Positions 1 to 12,540 of a stretch of DNA of 64,000 nt are shown here, piece after piece (the first letter of the stretch is position 1; each line of letters begins with the position of its first letter). The position numbers and the translations under genes were made by a program. Below the pieces are notes generated by a model. It was not told the origin of the DNA. It was given only the letters and a program-made list of their open reading frames with translations, and did not search any database. The stretch comes from Pholis gunnellus (lineage: Eukaryota > Chordata > Actinopteri > Perciformes > Pholidae): assembly GCA_910591455.2 (NCBI GenBank), contig OU342809.1, positions 5,406,363-5,470,362 of the forward strand. The letters run 5' to 3'.

Positions 1-1277
1 AGCCACACAGTCTTTTCTGAGACATGTTCCAACAAGTGAGGACTGACTGATAAGGAATAGCTTCTCTAACTAGGCCTTACGGTACCGTCGAGGAGGAAGA
101 AATTACTGTCACCTGAAACTGAACTAGAAAGAAAAGAAAAGAAAAAAAAAGACTCAAAACTACAACAAGAAGAGCTACATTCCTGTCACATAGGACAGAA
201 ATGTACCCCAAAGACAGGCCGCTGGGATGTCACCTGCTCGCATGACTGAGTTTCAGGTGCAGAGAGTTGCACCTTGCGTGCGAGAATGTGTCAAAATGCA
301 CGTACAGCGTCGGCATTTCAACCCTAACCTGACAGAGGAGAGCGTGCAAGAATGTGTTATGCACTGAAACACACGTGTGGCATGACCGTTTGAACAGTAA
401 AGAACATATGCAATGTGTCAGACTTGAGTTCAGGCTACGCATGCCGTGCATTTTAGAAGAAAACAGGGTCAGTCTTAACTCCTATCTTCTGGTCTCACTA
501 ATCACTTGATTGTCTCATCACTAAACAACGACTAAAAACCTGAGAACGGGCCTTTACACTCATTACAATCAATATTTTCGCAAAACAGTCGCATGCTGTC
601 AGGGCACACGATTACGTTTGTAATCAAACGCAAAGAAATTGTAAACTACAATAATTTTTACGATAAGGTGACTTGAAACATTCAAACCCTCAAACTATTT
701 TGGACAGGTGTCTGCTTGTTTTATCTGCCCCCCCCCCCGGGGTCTAATGCCCAGTCCCCACAACCCCCCAGACCCTCGTGCTGTACTTGTGAATGACTAC
801 ACTCCTCCCACTAATTATTTAATCGTACCATTTTCTCAATAAACATTGTCGAGGGAGTGAGTGAGACAAGTGTGTGTGTGTATGTAACGGGGGGGGGGGG
901 GAGGGCGGTGGGATGAGAACACAGAGTTCCTCTCGAGTCTTAAGACATTTCCTTTTTGACTTTGAGTTGCCATCAGCCATTGGTGCACAGATTAAACGAA
1001 CAAAGCAAGTATTCCGAATTATCAGCCATGCCTGAAATACAACAAAATGAAATTAGATGCCAATTGTTCCACCAATAACTGGCAACCCTTCAAACATGAA
1101 TCTACACTGGACACTGCCCAAACGACAGAGAGGGAAATAAAAAAAAGTCAACTCTTTCCACAGTGACGGAACCGTACAATGGTATTTTTGGACATTGTGT
1201 TCCGCTTGTACATCAAACACCCCAGTGCTCCCAGTAGGAATTAATTCCCCTCACGTGAGCAACGCATTACATCTGTG

Positions 1278-1299
1278 ACACACACACACACACACACAG
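1278..1299. repeat. (CA)n microsatellite
   Basis: Short uninterrupted CA dinucleotide run within the putative hsd17b12 intron. Confidence 0.9.
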
Positions 1300-2367
1300 A
1301 TTTAATGTAAAAAAAAGATCTACGCAAGCGAGCACGTGACTGACAGCAGCGCTCCTGACGCTCGGAGAAGACTCACGCACACCGACAACAAAGGGTTGAA
1401 TGTGTGTTGACGGGGCAACCACGTATGAGAGTGATGTGTACAATGGAGAAAGAAAAGAAAAAAAAGAAAGAAAAAAAAAAGATGGAGATTTGGGAGAGGC
1501 TGGGGAAGAGCCGCGTGTAAACCCATGAATGTATTCATGCGTGTGCTGGAGGAGGGGGATGCGCGCACTGCTGCCTCTCATTCATTCCCAGTTTCCCCTC
1601 CATCCATCCCAACGCCTCACTGGTCCAGCATGCTGGCTCCGAAGCGGCCTGACGGGGGCGCATTTGCTCCGCAGCTCCGCCGTGCTCAGTGCTGCACATC
1701 ACGTCCAGAGGTATTGACATCCCCCAGCCTTTTCTGTCTCCCTCCCGCCTCAGCAGTGGAGCAGCCCCTGCCGCTGCCTGCTCACTATTCCGAGGGTCTA
1801 AAAAAAGCAGCAGGAGGAGTAAAAATAGCAGCGCGCCTGCACTGCCTCGTCTGGGAGCTGCCTGCCTGCCTGGCTGCCTGCCGCAGCACCTGAATACCAA
1901 CAAGATCCCCCACCACCATCAGCATCACCACGACGACCAGGCTGCTGCATCCTCAGCCCTCCACCTAAAGCCCAGATGAGCACTGCAGGCTGGGAGATAA
2001 TGAAACAAAAACACAAGATCTGATCTCATGAGCAGTGGGGGGAAAAAAACAAAAAACTAAAACAGGGCGACCACAAAAACCCACTGACACGTGTGAAGAA
2101 TCTTTTGATTTAGATCAATGTTGAATGCACGACAGAAGGCATAAGTGCGAGGATGAGCAACTCGTGTTATCATCTTTATAGAGATTCAGATTTCTTTTTA
2201 ATTCCCTGATTATTCTGGTGTGCTGATTAGTAAAATAAGCGGATGTAGTGCGTTTAGTTGCAGAGAATGCTGGCATGGTCTTGACTATCAGTTAACCACA
2301 GGGTGATGGGTTTATTTTGGATTCAACTTCCTATGCAAAGAACGAGACTGAGCTAAAATGAGCCCAA

Positions 2368-2369
2368 AC

Positions 2370-2400
<31 letters not shown>

Positions 2401-2411
2401 ACACACACACC
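2368..2411. repeat. poly-C run joined to (AC)n
   Basis: A run of about 18 C is followed directly by about 13 AC units. The same poly-C/CA junction recurs at 47364-47429. Confidence 0.9.
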
Positions 2412-3708
2412 AAATCCCCAATTAAGATTCTCAGTGAGGACAGACTGCGGTCCTTGTATGCCCCGTACGCTCTCGTTACGTGCCGTTATATAATCTGTCG
2501 CACCCCAAACTCGCCTATCAACGAGCAGCCCCTCCCACCTCAGAGGGAGAGAAAAGAAAAAGAAAAAAAAGATGGAGGGAGGGATGCAGCAGAAGATCCA
2601 AAGACAGCACCCCCCAAACCCCCCCTCCCCTTTCAACCCTCACCAAAAAAACACTCCATTCTCCATCCGCCCACCTTCGACATTCAAAACACACAGACAC
2701 TGGCTGCTTTAAATAGCAGGGGAGGAAAGTCACATGGGCGATACAAAAGTAGACGAAAATAAAGCTTGATCGGGCCGGGGGAGGAGAGGGAGACATGAGG
2801 GGAGGGAGGGTGAGAGACGGAGAAAGAGAACATGTACTTCAGAGCCGCCCAAGATAGAAGCAGCATCTATATTTGGGCACAGAGCAAAAAAAAAACATGG
2901 CTCGTTTAAAGATCAATGGTTTCCTTCATCACAATTACTTGGATTGAGACTTTCTGTGCAGAGAACAAACTTTAGCTGTTTGACCGGGGGGCATTAAGGA
3001 CAGACTGTACTGTGTGGATTTCAGTTCCAACTAAGCAGACAGCAGGTGATTTCACTTCATTAGTCCGTCCTCTCTTGACTGAAGGAGTGTTAATCAGTGA
3101 AATCACCTGCTGGAGTCTTTGGTGGGAGGTATGGAAACACTCGGCCGTCACTGCTGCACGACTGAAAAGGCCATTTGTGACGCAAGACAAATTGATGAAA
3201 TGAAATTGATGCGAAGATCCTTTAAAATGAAAAGATACTTTAAGAGTAGCTTGTATTTAAAAAAAGACTATCTAGTTCATCAGGCGGATGATGCAATGAT
3301 GACGGAGTAAATACACGTACATGATTGTTATGCCGCTGTTCCTGCGAACAGATACTACTTCATCCATCAAGGGTTCATGAGCTTACAGCCAAATCACGTC
3401 AAAAACCATAACCCGACAGTCAAACAGAGTTTGACCGAAACTCTCATCGCAAAAAAAAAAAAAAAAAAAATATAAAAACAAATAAAAAAACCTTAAAATC
3501 AAAACCCAGGTCCTAAAACGTACCATCTGTGCGAGGATCCAATAAACGTTTCTCAGGTTATTGATGTGAAGGTTACACAATGACTTCAATGAGAACATGA
3601 CGTCATATATTCTTCTCAGGTTTGTCCCACAAAAGACTGACGCAAACACCTTGCGAGTACATTTCAACAGATTCAACTGAACTAACATGCCTTTCTGGCA
3701 TGTTGGAA

Positions 3709-4522
3709 TGAAACCGGAGTAGGAACGTGTCACTTAACAGACAGCAGCAATAAAGCACTAATTCCAAATATGCTAGTGGTCCAGTATTGAAGGTTTGGAG
3801 AACGAGACTGAGCAGCTTTAGTATTGCACTCAATGCCCTTGTTGTTTTAGAGAGTGTGTAAAATGTGGTTAAGCAGGAGAGTTGAGCAAACTTGGGTTAA
3901 GTTCAAAGTCTAAATCAAACCAACAGTAGAAGGCTTAAAAAGACCAAAAGTGGGAATAATTCGCCGACTAAGGAAACTCACGCTAATACCAGTTTACTTC
4001 ATCATATCATATTTATGGAAGGAATTTAACTAATCATTTCAGAGCGGGGATCATTAGTTAACTATAGCTGATGGACAGAGTTAGCAATTATTTTGGTAAT
4101 GAATAAATCACACCAAACATTACCGTATTTTAGCCTCAAATTGAGAGTATTTGCTGCTTTTCTTCATCTTATTTGACAGTAAACCTGATTATCTTTGTGT
4201 TTTTACACTGTTGGTTGGACACAAGCAATTTCAAGATGGGCTGTAGGAACGTATACAGACTGTCTTGTGGGCATTTTCTGACATCATACACCGAACGATT
4301 AATCGAGACAATAGACAGCTGAAAGAAAGTTGATCAAAAGTTGCAGCACGAGACCATTTAACAAATCATTTGTTTGAAGAAACTTACTGACAAGTTATAT
4401 CTAGAAATGTTCACGTAGTCTCGGCAGTGGTCAGAAAACCCACTATAATAACTTAAGAGAAATATGATAAAGTGAAGAAACATTGAAGTAATACTTACAC
4501 AAATAACAAATAAACGACTTTT
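3709..4522. repeat. tandem duplication, left copy (~0.81 kb)
   Basis: This block is repeated in the same orientation right after it, at an offset of about 820-835 bp. Shared landmarks are the string CACTTAACAGACAGCAGCAA (3730 and 4551), GAGAACGAGACTGAGCA, TGAGCAAACTTGGGTTAAG, and the end ACTTACACAAATAACAAATA. Small insertions and deletions separate the copies. Neither copy encodes a recognisable protein. The family of the unit is unknown to me. Confidence 0.85.
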
Positions 4523-4529
4523 GGGGTTT

Positions 4530-5357
4530 TGAAACCGACGCAGGAATGTGTCACTTAACAGACAGCAGCAATAAAGCACTAATTCCAAATATGATCCTGT
4601 TTTGTGCGTTTGGAGAACGAGACTGAGCAACTTTTTTAGTATTGCACTCGATGCCCTTGTTGTTTTGGAGAGTGTGTAAAATGTGGTTCAGCAGGAGAGT
4701 TGAGCAAACTTGGGTTAAGTTCAAAATTAAACCGACAGTAGAAGGTTTAAAGAGACCAAATGTGGGAATAATTCTCAGACTAACGAAACTCGCACTACCA
4801 GTTTACTTCACTCAATATCCCATTTATGGAAAGAATTCAAATAATCACTTCAGAGCGGGGATGATAAGTCAACTATAGCTGATGGATAGAGAGTTAGCAA
4901 TTGTTTTGGTAAACAATAAATCACAGCAAATATTACCTTGTTTTAGCCATTAAAAATGAGAGTATTAGTAATGAGAATATTTGCTGCTTTTCTTCCTCTT
5001 ATTTGACAGTAAACCTGATTATCTTTGTGTTTTTAGACTGTTGGTTGGACACAAGCAATTTCAAGATGGGCTGTAGGAACTTATACAGATTTTCTGACAT
5101 ATAGACCGAACGATTAATCGAGACAATAGCCAGCAGATTGATCAATGATGAAAAGTTGCAGCACGAGAGCATTTAACTAATAGTTTGTTTAAAGAAAGTT
5201 ACTGACAAGTTATATCTAGAAATGTTCACGTAGTCTCGGCAGTGGTCAGAAAACCCACTATAATAACTTATGAAAATATGATAAAGTGAAGAAACATTGA
5301 AGCGTTTGTGAAGCTGCAGTATTAATACTTACACAAATAACAAATAGATGACTTTGT
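4530..5357. repeat. tandem duplication, right copy (~0.83 kb)
   Basis: Second copy of the unit at 3709-4522. It differs by scattered substitutions, by loss of a short stretch after TATACAGA, and by an extra piece (about 19 bp, around 5302-5320) before the shared ACTTACACAAATAAC end. No target-site or inverted ends were seen, so a local duplication is the simplest reading. Confidence 0.85.
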
Positions 5358-5668
5358 TGCTCATTGAACGAGATTATTTCAATTCTAAAAAAATGAACAC
5401 AAATAGAGATGGATGGAGAATGTGAGAGAAGTTAAACTAGAGAGAAAAACAACACGCTCAGAGGAAGATGGTACTGTAGCCTGAAAGAGAGTGCAACACA
5501 CACACACGATGGGTGAGGTGGAGGAGAGGGGGGTGGGGTGGAGAAGAGCTTGAGATGAGGGAGGTGCAGAGGATTTCTTTTTTTTCTCCTTTTATTTTTT
5601 ATTTTTTACCCAGCATCACTGGCTCTGGCACGTGTCACAGAGCGTGTTCATCACATGAACAGCAGTGT

Positions 5669-5688
5669 TCTCTCTCTCTCTCTCTCGC

Positions 5689-5746
<58 letters not shown>
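5669..5746. repeat. (TC)n followed by (AC)n microsatellite
   Basis: About 9 TC units, a short spacer, then 28 uninterrupted AC units, then a few TC units. Confidence 0.95.
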
Positions 5747-5749
<3 letters not shown>

Positions 5750-8700
5750 CTCTCAAACAAAGCACTAGGGGGAAGCACATTCACAAGGATGAAGAAGTGG
5801 AGACCCTGCCTCAGTTGAAACGCACATACACGAATACATTTCATTCACGTGTGCATTTTCCGTACCATGAATGAAGCCTAATGCCTATTCATAAAATATA
5901 GCCAAGAATGTATTCCCTCATAATTAAAAGCCGCCCTGTGACTCTAATTCGCCTGCAGTTTGTGTTCATAAACTTGCACGCCCCTAATGTTCACTGCCGG
6001 AGTCAAATGGAACCTCAAACTAAAATCTTTTGCATGTGCTGACCCAAGTCTTTGTCACTCCCATGCTGTACTGATGAACGGCTGCATCCTTCTTACATAA
6101 TAGGACCATTTTCTCAATAAACTGATGTCAAAAGGGAGGGGGCACTTCTAAGGCGCATGCCCCCCCCCCCATCCCAACCTTACAAAAAGCTCCCTTTGGT
6201 CTAATTTACTTCCCTGTAATGGAGTTTTACATTCACACAACAGAGCAGACACCAGCTCCGTTATATAATACAAGATGCTGGGGGCTAAGAGTGGAGCGAG
6301 CGGAGAGGAGAAAACTGGGCACCACTACACATTACAGTATTCCAGCTGCTCCACTGGACAAAAAAAAGCATACATGTTGAACACTGCATCATAAAAAAAC
6401 AGCTAAAATACCAAGAAACAACCCTTCAAAATAATAACAAAATATCCCAACATTTAGGAATCCCTCATTCCTCTGATGCACCTGTTGGTCTTCTTCTAAA
6501 TCTGCTAAGAAATTAAAACACAAAATGTGCCATGATATAAACTACCATTCCTCCACTCGAGGTTAAAACAACAAGAAAAAGTGAGCTGCGGACATTGATT
6601 GGGCTGACAGGAGGTGGGGAGGGTGAACGTGCTGTGGATGGATGCACAGTGCAGTATAGCGAGGCTGGGGAAGCCGCCTTCCATCATGCTGCAGTGCTCC
6701 TGCTCTGCCGCTAGGGGTCTCCTCCACTAAGGGGAAGACCAGCAGAGGAACTCCTACGAAATCCCTGCATGTGAGAGCTGCAGAGCTTTAGCACAGAAAG
6801 ATGTGCAGCGATAACACGAAAAACTCTTAAAATGGGGAGGGTTTAACTCTTATCTGAGCCAACTGCTTTCCAGGCAAACTTGACCTCAGTCACCTGCAAC
6901 CCTTCTTATATACAGTCTATGCCTGCAACACACTCAAACCGGTCTGACCAGTTGTCTCCTGTGTTGCAACAACAGCCATGTGCACATAGAAAAGCACATG
7001 TTTGAAGGATTAGCTAAGAGGCCAGGCGTGGGACATTTTTCTGAAAAGCATGGTCATCAAAGAATTCCTTCTATGAGTGAAAAATATGTTTTTTAGGAGG
7101 GAGGGGAATAACTTAGCCAATATCCTCTTTTATCGTTACATGAAGTAAAAAATGTAAAGATACCAAACCAGTGGCTTATTTATTAGTCCAACTACAGAAG
7201 TTTTTGTTAAAAATGACAGAATGTTCATGTAGCAAAATTCCTTAAAAAGGAATAAAGAGGCAAATGAGAAAAAAGGTTTTCCAGAAAAGACGCGTTACAA
7301 TGAGTGAACATGTAGGTACTGCCATGCATAGACGCAAAACTCTAACACGAGGTATTGTGTAACAGCAAGAAAGAGTGGATTCAGAAAGGAGGTGGAAGAA
7401 AATACATCAAAGACTGAAACTCCTGCCAATGACAGTTTCCATGTCCATACACCCTGGGCATTAAACTAAAGCACAATACCGGCACTATTCAATGGCTAGA
7501 GGCCGTTTAACTTGTTGCAACAGGTGCCTCTGTCTTGGGGGAAAGGTGGGGACACGGAGTGGCACCATTTGACGTGTCTTTAAAGAAGAAATCACACCAC
7601 TGCCTGAGCAAGCCAGACCTGCACATCTGGTACAACCAGCTGAGGACACCTCATCCCAAGCAAACATCTCCCCTCCTCCTCCGTTCACTTCCTGCCATGG
7701 CTGCAACCGTTGGCATGTCAGACTGGTGCCAAGAACTGGTTTCAGGGAGTGGCGTGCAAGTTTACTTGTTAAAGAAAATAAAAAAGGTATTATGAAATGA
7801 ATGTGACCAGTGTGGAAAAGTTATAGTTTTCATGAACCTTTAGATCAGTTAAGTAAGAATCCTTTCTAAAAGTGATAGTTTAGACTGGACCATTTCCTGC
7901 ACTCTTAGAACTCAGTTCTACAGAATCACAGGGATTATATTGGACCAAGTGAACTTTAAAAACAACAACTCAGAAATGTTCATTCCTGCACCAAAAAAAA
8001 TCACTAGGAATCATTTCTGGTTACCAAAAGTGCCAAGTTAGAGCTACATCTGATACGATACTGGGGGTGCAGGGGCGGGGGGTGATATAACAATTTCTAT
8101 ATGACCAATGGATGACGAAGCGATGAACAAGCGCATGACTCATCGGTGTGCACCGGCATTCCTCCGCATATTCCAGCAGAATCACAAAGAAACGTACATT
8201 AGTCATTCCTTAAGGCACCCTACCTTTGCGTCAGGCGTTCCAATGCCTCTTATGGCGCACAGGGCATCAATTAAACGCTCCATTCATTAAAAAAAACGAC
8301 GATTTGAAGGCAAAGTACGTCACGGTGCAGATAAACATCTGGGTTATTACAAGAAAAAGAGACAACAACAAGCATTCAAATCATCCGGGTCGCCATGGTT
8401 TAGTGGGTGTTAAGAGGGAGATTATCAACCTATCCCCGATGCGAAGGGGAGCGCTTGGTAAAATTGCGCAGCAAGAGGCTCCAGACGCAGCAGTCTTCAC
8501 CAAACAGGAGACTGGAGAAGTGGGTCAAGCCATGGCAGGGCGATTCCTATGAGACCACTCTCTATCAAACCAAAATACACTTTAATTTGACTGCTAACTC
8601 GCTCTCAATGTGTCCAATCACGTTAGAAAAGTACATTATAGAGTGAAATCCAATTAAAGAGGCTTTCATCTTATCTAACGTGGAGGGCAAACGGAATGGG

Positions 8701-9436
8701 ACAAGAAACCGACGACACAAGCAGAAGCGTGACAAAACACCGCCTGATCAAAAAAATATACAAAGTCACAAAAAAAAACAGCGGTATCAACACAAGTGTC
8801 AATTTGTGGGACAAACAACCCAAATGTGACATATTTGGAGAAGTCAAAGGCTATAAAAATGATCTAGATGTAGGTCACGTTTTAACTGGACATATGGGTT
8901 TGTCCTACATCCTGCGGATGGGCTAATGTGGTTCAGTAGTGCGCTGGCTGAGAGAGAGAGAGCTCACCCACATAACACAGCTCTCTGAAAAGTGCGCATA
9001 GCCTGCGCAATTTGGCTCCTGGCTCACCAATGTGGGCCCCCCACCTCCCCCCACCCACCCCCACAACACTGCTTCCAAAATGTGGGTGAAAACGCTGACT
9101 GGAGCCCCTCACAGCAGACGGTGCTGTGTTTGACTGGGAGGGGAGAAGAAGAAAAAAATAACCCAATTGAGCTAATAAGGACCATTATCTTGCCAGTCAA
9201 TCAGCTGCTTACCTGCGCTTGTTACGCAACATCAACCTCCCCTTGAATTAAGCCACACACTAAAAAACGCTCCAGAATGCAGCTCTCCTTTGTGCCAAAG
9301 TGAAGTTTGAGCTAAAACATTTTTTTAAAAACTCGTTCTGGTGTTTGCACGTCGAGTCCACCTGCCTACTTTGTGAGCTGCCCTCTTCGTGACCGTGATG
9401 TAGGTGGCGTGAAAGCTGATGTGAACCCGAACTCAC

Positions 9437-9614
9437 CTGCCCATTTGCCCAGCTTCGGAGAGAGCAGCTGCCCGTTTCCCAAGACCCAGATCCTAAAGCC
9501 CGAGAGCAGCCTGTAGAGCAGCCACAGCGCCAGGGAGGCCACGGTGAACGCGCCGACCCAGAAGAGAGGCGCCTCGGCCCTGCGGAGCGTCTCCTCCACG
9601 TTCATCCAGTTCAT
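9437..9614 (-). CDS. hsd17b12: hsd17b12 coding exon 1: very-long-chain 3-oxoacyl-CoA reductase (17-beta-HSD type 12), N-terminus
   Basis: This exon encodes the first 59 residues plus one base of the endoplasmic-reticulum NADPH-dependent 3-ketoacyl-CoA reductase, the second enzyme of the fatty-acid elongation cycle. The translation starts MNWMNVEETLRRAEAPLFWV, continues with a hydrophobic membrane segment (about residues 16-38, FWVGAFTVASLALWLLYRLL), and ends with the family landmark RIWVLGNG...LSPKLGKWA. The human protein has the same end (LGEWA) just before its Rossmann-fold VVTG motif, and splits there. The exon closes with GCAG and donor GTGAGT, phase 1. The start ATG at 9614 has a good Kozak context (GCAGCC before ATG) and is the first in-frame ATG; Met4 at 9605 is a possible alternative. 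The catalytic Ser-Tyr-Lys region lies outside the window. Whether this is the teleost a or b paralogue cannot be decided from one exon. Confidence 0.9.
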
Positions 9615-9705
9615 GGCTGCGGCTCTCGGCGACTCGGCGTGTGCGAAACTGTGTGTGTGTGTGTGTGTGGATACCTCAATTTTAGGCAATGTGCTCTAAT
9701 TTCCA
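9615..9705 (-). other. hsd17b12: predicted 5' UTR of hsd17b12
   Basis: The interval lies between a transcription start expected about 25-30 bp downstream of the TATA box and the ATG. On the transcribed strand it contains a (CA)n run of about 10 units (9651-9669) and no in-frame ATG. The start point is inferred only from the TATA position. Confidence 0.5.
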
Positions 9706-9729
9706 AGCCACAACGTGAGAGAGAGTCCC

Positions 9730-9735
9730 TTTATA
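9730..9735 (-). promoter_or_regulatory. hsd17b12: TATA box of hsd17b12
   Basis: TATAAA on the minus strand, inside CTCCTTATAAAGGGAC, 116 bp upstream of the start codon. Its position and strand fit the core promoter of the gene. Confidence 0.65.
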
Positions 9736-10002
9736 AGGAGGTTGTAGCATCACACACACACACGCGCGCACACTCCCCCAACTCCCCCAACACTTGTCTA
9801 GCCTGATTTAAAGTGCACCGCCCACCCCCCTTACTGCGCCCCGCCCTCCTCTGCTCCTCACTGGCTGCAGTAGACGTCCCTCGGTTGATCCGCCCCGTCG
9901 GTTGGATGCATTTGCGCGTCGATCATAGCCCAGAGCTTCCCCCATTCATTCGATTTTCTCTATGAAACAGGGTGGGTCAAAGGGAGACCGGGACGAGGAG
10001 CG

Positions 10003-10224
10003 ATTGGGCAAACATTACGGCAGCTCCCATCCGGAGTCTGTCATTGGCTCTCACCGGAGCAGGTTTGTCGGTTTCAGTCAGGATTATGAAACCCTCCAAA
10101 CCCACGCTTTCGGAAAAAAAGAAAAAACTGCCCATACCGGTTTATGAATGAAAGAATGCTCTCATTGGTGAAATATGTGCTGCTTCTCCCGCCCCTCGGT
10201 GGGCACTGGGAGGCAGTTTATTGG
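10003..10224 (-). promoter_or_regulatory. hsd17b12: four same-strand CCAAT boxes (NF-Y type) upstream of hsd17b12
   Basis: CCAAT occurs on the minus strand at 10003-10007, 10043-10047, 10164-10168 and 10220-10224, the same strand as the gene. GC boxes (CCGCCCC/CCGCCC type) occur at about 9821, 9890 and 10189, in a CpG-rich stretch (9840-10210). NF-Y plus GC-box promoters are common in lipid-synthesis genes, which suits the enzyme. The cluster starts about 270 bp upstream of the TATA box, so an additional upstream start is possible. Confidence 0.55.
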
Positions 10225-10560
10225 CTAAAGTGGTGCCAGTCTGTGAGGTCAGCTTGCTCCCACCTAGACATGAGTCACTCGTCTATTTTAGGTATTCCGC
10301 CTGCATCATACTGCTGATAACCACTAAAAAAAATCTGGAAGCAGGTGCAGTGAGGCATCTTAGCGCACATATCCGCCCGTGTTTCGCCACATACTTCCAC
10401 ACTCACCTCTGTTGCAACATAGGCAGGTGCAGGCTCCCCAAACAGGAAAAACTACAATCCCCAGTCCAACTTTCGCTTTTTTCTTTATTTTTACTCTCGC
10501 GAGAGTATCCCCCTCCCCATCGTAGTATGTTCCACATCCGAAGGGGAGATGAAATGTGAT

Positions 10561-10578
10561 GTGTGTGTGTGTGTGTGT
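10561..10578. repeat. (GT)n microsatellite
   Basis: Nine GT units at the edge of the hsd17b12 promoter region. Confidence 0.9.
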
Positions 10579-10808
10579 TACATAAACAGTCAGACAGGCA
10601 TGTGATTTTTTTTCCATCGCTTTAATCAACAGTTTAACATCAGCATGCACATGAACGTAGGATGTTTCAGCACAACCGGCTGTCACGATTTTTCTCCTCA
10701 GCAGTACAAGCCTTCTGTTCCGCACTCCGACCCAGAAAGGCGATTTGCAACAGCACTTCTTTTTCTTTTAGGTCTCCAACTCACCCGCTCCTCTGCCGCC
10801 ATACTCCA

Positions 10809-10870
<62 letters not shown>

Positions 10871-10880
10871 GCACACACAG
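10809..10880. repeat. (CT)n-(CA)n compound microsatellite
   Basis: About 23 CT units run into about 12 CA units with one G interruption. All long open frames here are read-through of the repeat. Confidence 0.95.
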
Positions 10881-11450
10881 AAAATAAACATAAAATTCGG
10901 ACACACAAATGCTCTGTGGCACAAAGCAAAGCCTGCCATGTACTCAGCAGAGGGACAAGAGTATACAAATGTGTCCACGCGCCGACGGTCGTCGTGCAGC
11001 TGCTCGCATTCTTTGACACAAGTGGAGGGATCGAAGTCAACGTGACAGAGGAAGGAGCAGCACATTTCAAACCGGGGGAAATAAATTAAATGCTTCTCCG
11101 AGCAGCTGCCTCTCAGTCATAAAGTCTGCAGAGTAAAAATATATATTTACAAAAATGTCATATGTCACATAAAAGTCTTAACAAAATAATAATAATTTAC
11201 CAGCACTGGTACATTCTGGCATAGTTGCACAATACATATTATACATTAATGTCCAATATAGTAAACATTTATGAACTTGGAGGCTCTAATATAGAGCTTT
11301 TGCACACAAATATTTGCCAACACGTTTCCTATTAAAAAACAGCACATACACAGCATCTGAGTGTTGTGTACAGCTATCAAAATGTCTTTAGTTGTGAAAG
11401 AGAGTGGCTTTAAAGTGTGTTTAAACTGATGACAAGAAATTCCATCAAAC

Positions 11451-11452
<2 letters not shown>

Positions 11453-11527
<75 letters not shown>

Positions 11528-11535
11528 ACACACAC
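11453..11535. repeat. (CA)n microsatellite
   Basis: About 40 CA units with one T interruption near the 3' end. Confidence 0.95.
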
Positions 11536-12049
11536 TTCTACCGTACGTTTTCTACCTTCACGTCTCGGTCGTGTCCTCACACCTGTAAACAAGAGAAAAT
11601 GTGGATTAAGTGCTTTACAATTCCCTGTGAACATCTGTACGTGTCTGTGTAATCTGCACGACTTTAAACACGCAAAGCACATCACAGAGAAAGTGTATTT
11701 CAGCAGGTCCACCGCCTCTAAAACAATATTGTTGCATTCTTTTGTAAGGAATCTTTCAATACCAAGTTCACAGGCCAAACAAATAAATAATACTTTTCTG
11801 TCCATTTATTTTAGTTTATGCCACAACAATACCACAAACTCCAGCCTCTACTTTTCTCTTTGCTTTGTATACACGAAAAGTACATTTACCCCTCCTATCG
11901 ATAGTCCCAAGCACACACACACCACCTCCCTTAAATCCTGCAACACAAAGCCTTTCTCCCATCGAAGTTTCTGCCCCCCTGCCCCCTCCTCTCAACACAC
12001 ACACACGCTGTTTCTCTCACCTTGTCAGAGTCAACACTAACCCCATATT

Positions 12050-12052
<3 letters not shown>

Positions 12053-12137
<85 letters not shown>
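12053..12137. repeat. (AC)n microsatellite
   Basis: About 42 uninterrupted AC units. Confidence 0.95.
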
Positions 12138-12139
<2 letters not shown>

Positions 12140-12540
12140 TCCAACAGTCCACTTTGACACAGCGACTTGACAAATCAGTTACTCCACCTAATAGCGTCCC
12201 TGGCATCTTCTCTGTCCACACATTAATCCAAAAGTATATCTTATATTTCTTTAATTTTACTAATCATTAAGCAAAGATTTTTTAGCTGAACACCAACAAT
12301 TTAAAGCTATAAAAAGAGTCACACCAGCACAGCGTTTCAAACTAATGTTTCCTTACAGATCATTTCTCAAACTGATGAAAATATATAAATTAAAAAAACA
12401 CCCCAACTATCATCACTGATTTCAACCACTTTTCAAAAAATAATTACGTTAATACGAGCTGAAGTTTTGTTGGCAATATTGTAGTTTAAACAGGTATTTC
12501 CAGAGTTTACAGGACAGCAAACTAACTTTTATTTATCTGC

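Larger units (their letters stand above)
1..9436 (-). other. hsd17b12: putative intron 1 of hsd17b12 (5' part only)
   Basis: This stretch follows the splice donor of the only hsd17b12 exon seen and runs to the left edge of the window. I looked on the minus strand for exon 2, which in this family begins with the Val-Thr-Gly-x-x-x-Gly-Ile-Gly cofactor loop, and did not recognise it, so the intron probably continues past the edge. It holds CA and poly-C microsatellites, A-rich runs, and a tandem duplication of about 0.82 kb (3709-5357). The open frames in it have no recognisable protein similarity. A first intron of at least 9.4 kb is plausible because the human gene also has a long first intron. 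Confidence 0.6.

Noticed and set aside
9615..9689. N-terminal extension of hsd17b12 up to 9689
   Set aside because: The frame is open but starts at TTG, not ATG, and translates the CA repeat. The first ATG with good context is at 9614.
11417..12270. Open frames encoding poly(Thr-His) or poly(Cys-Val)
   Set aside because: Direct translation of (CA)n/(TG)n microsatellites. The same applies at 5.7, 14, 20.8, 24.5, 33.5, 34.0, 43.7, 50.1 and 58.7 kb, and to (CT)n at 10.8 and 52.3 kb.
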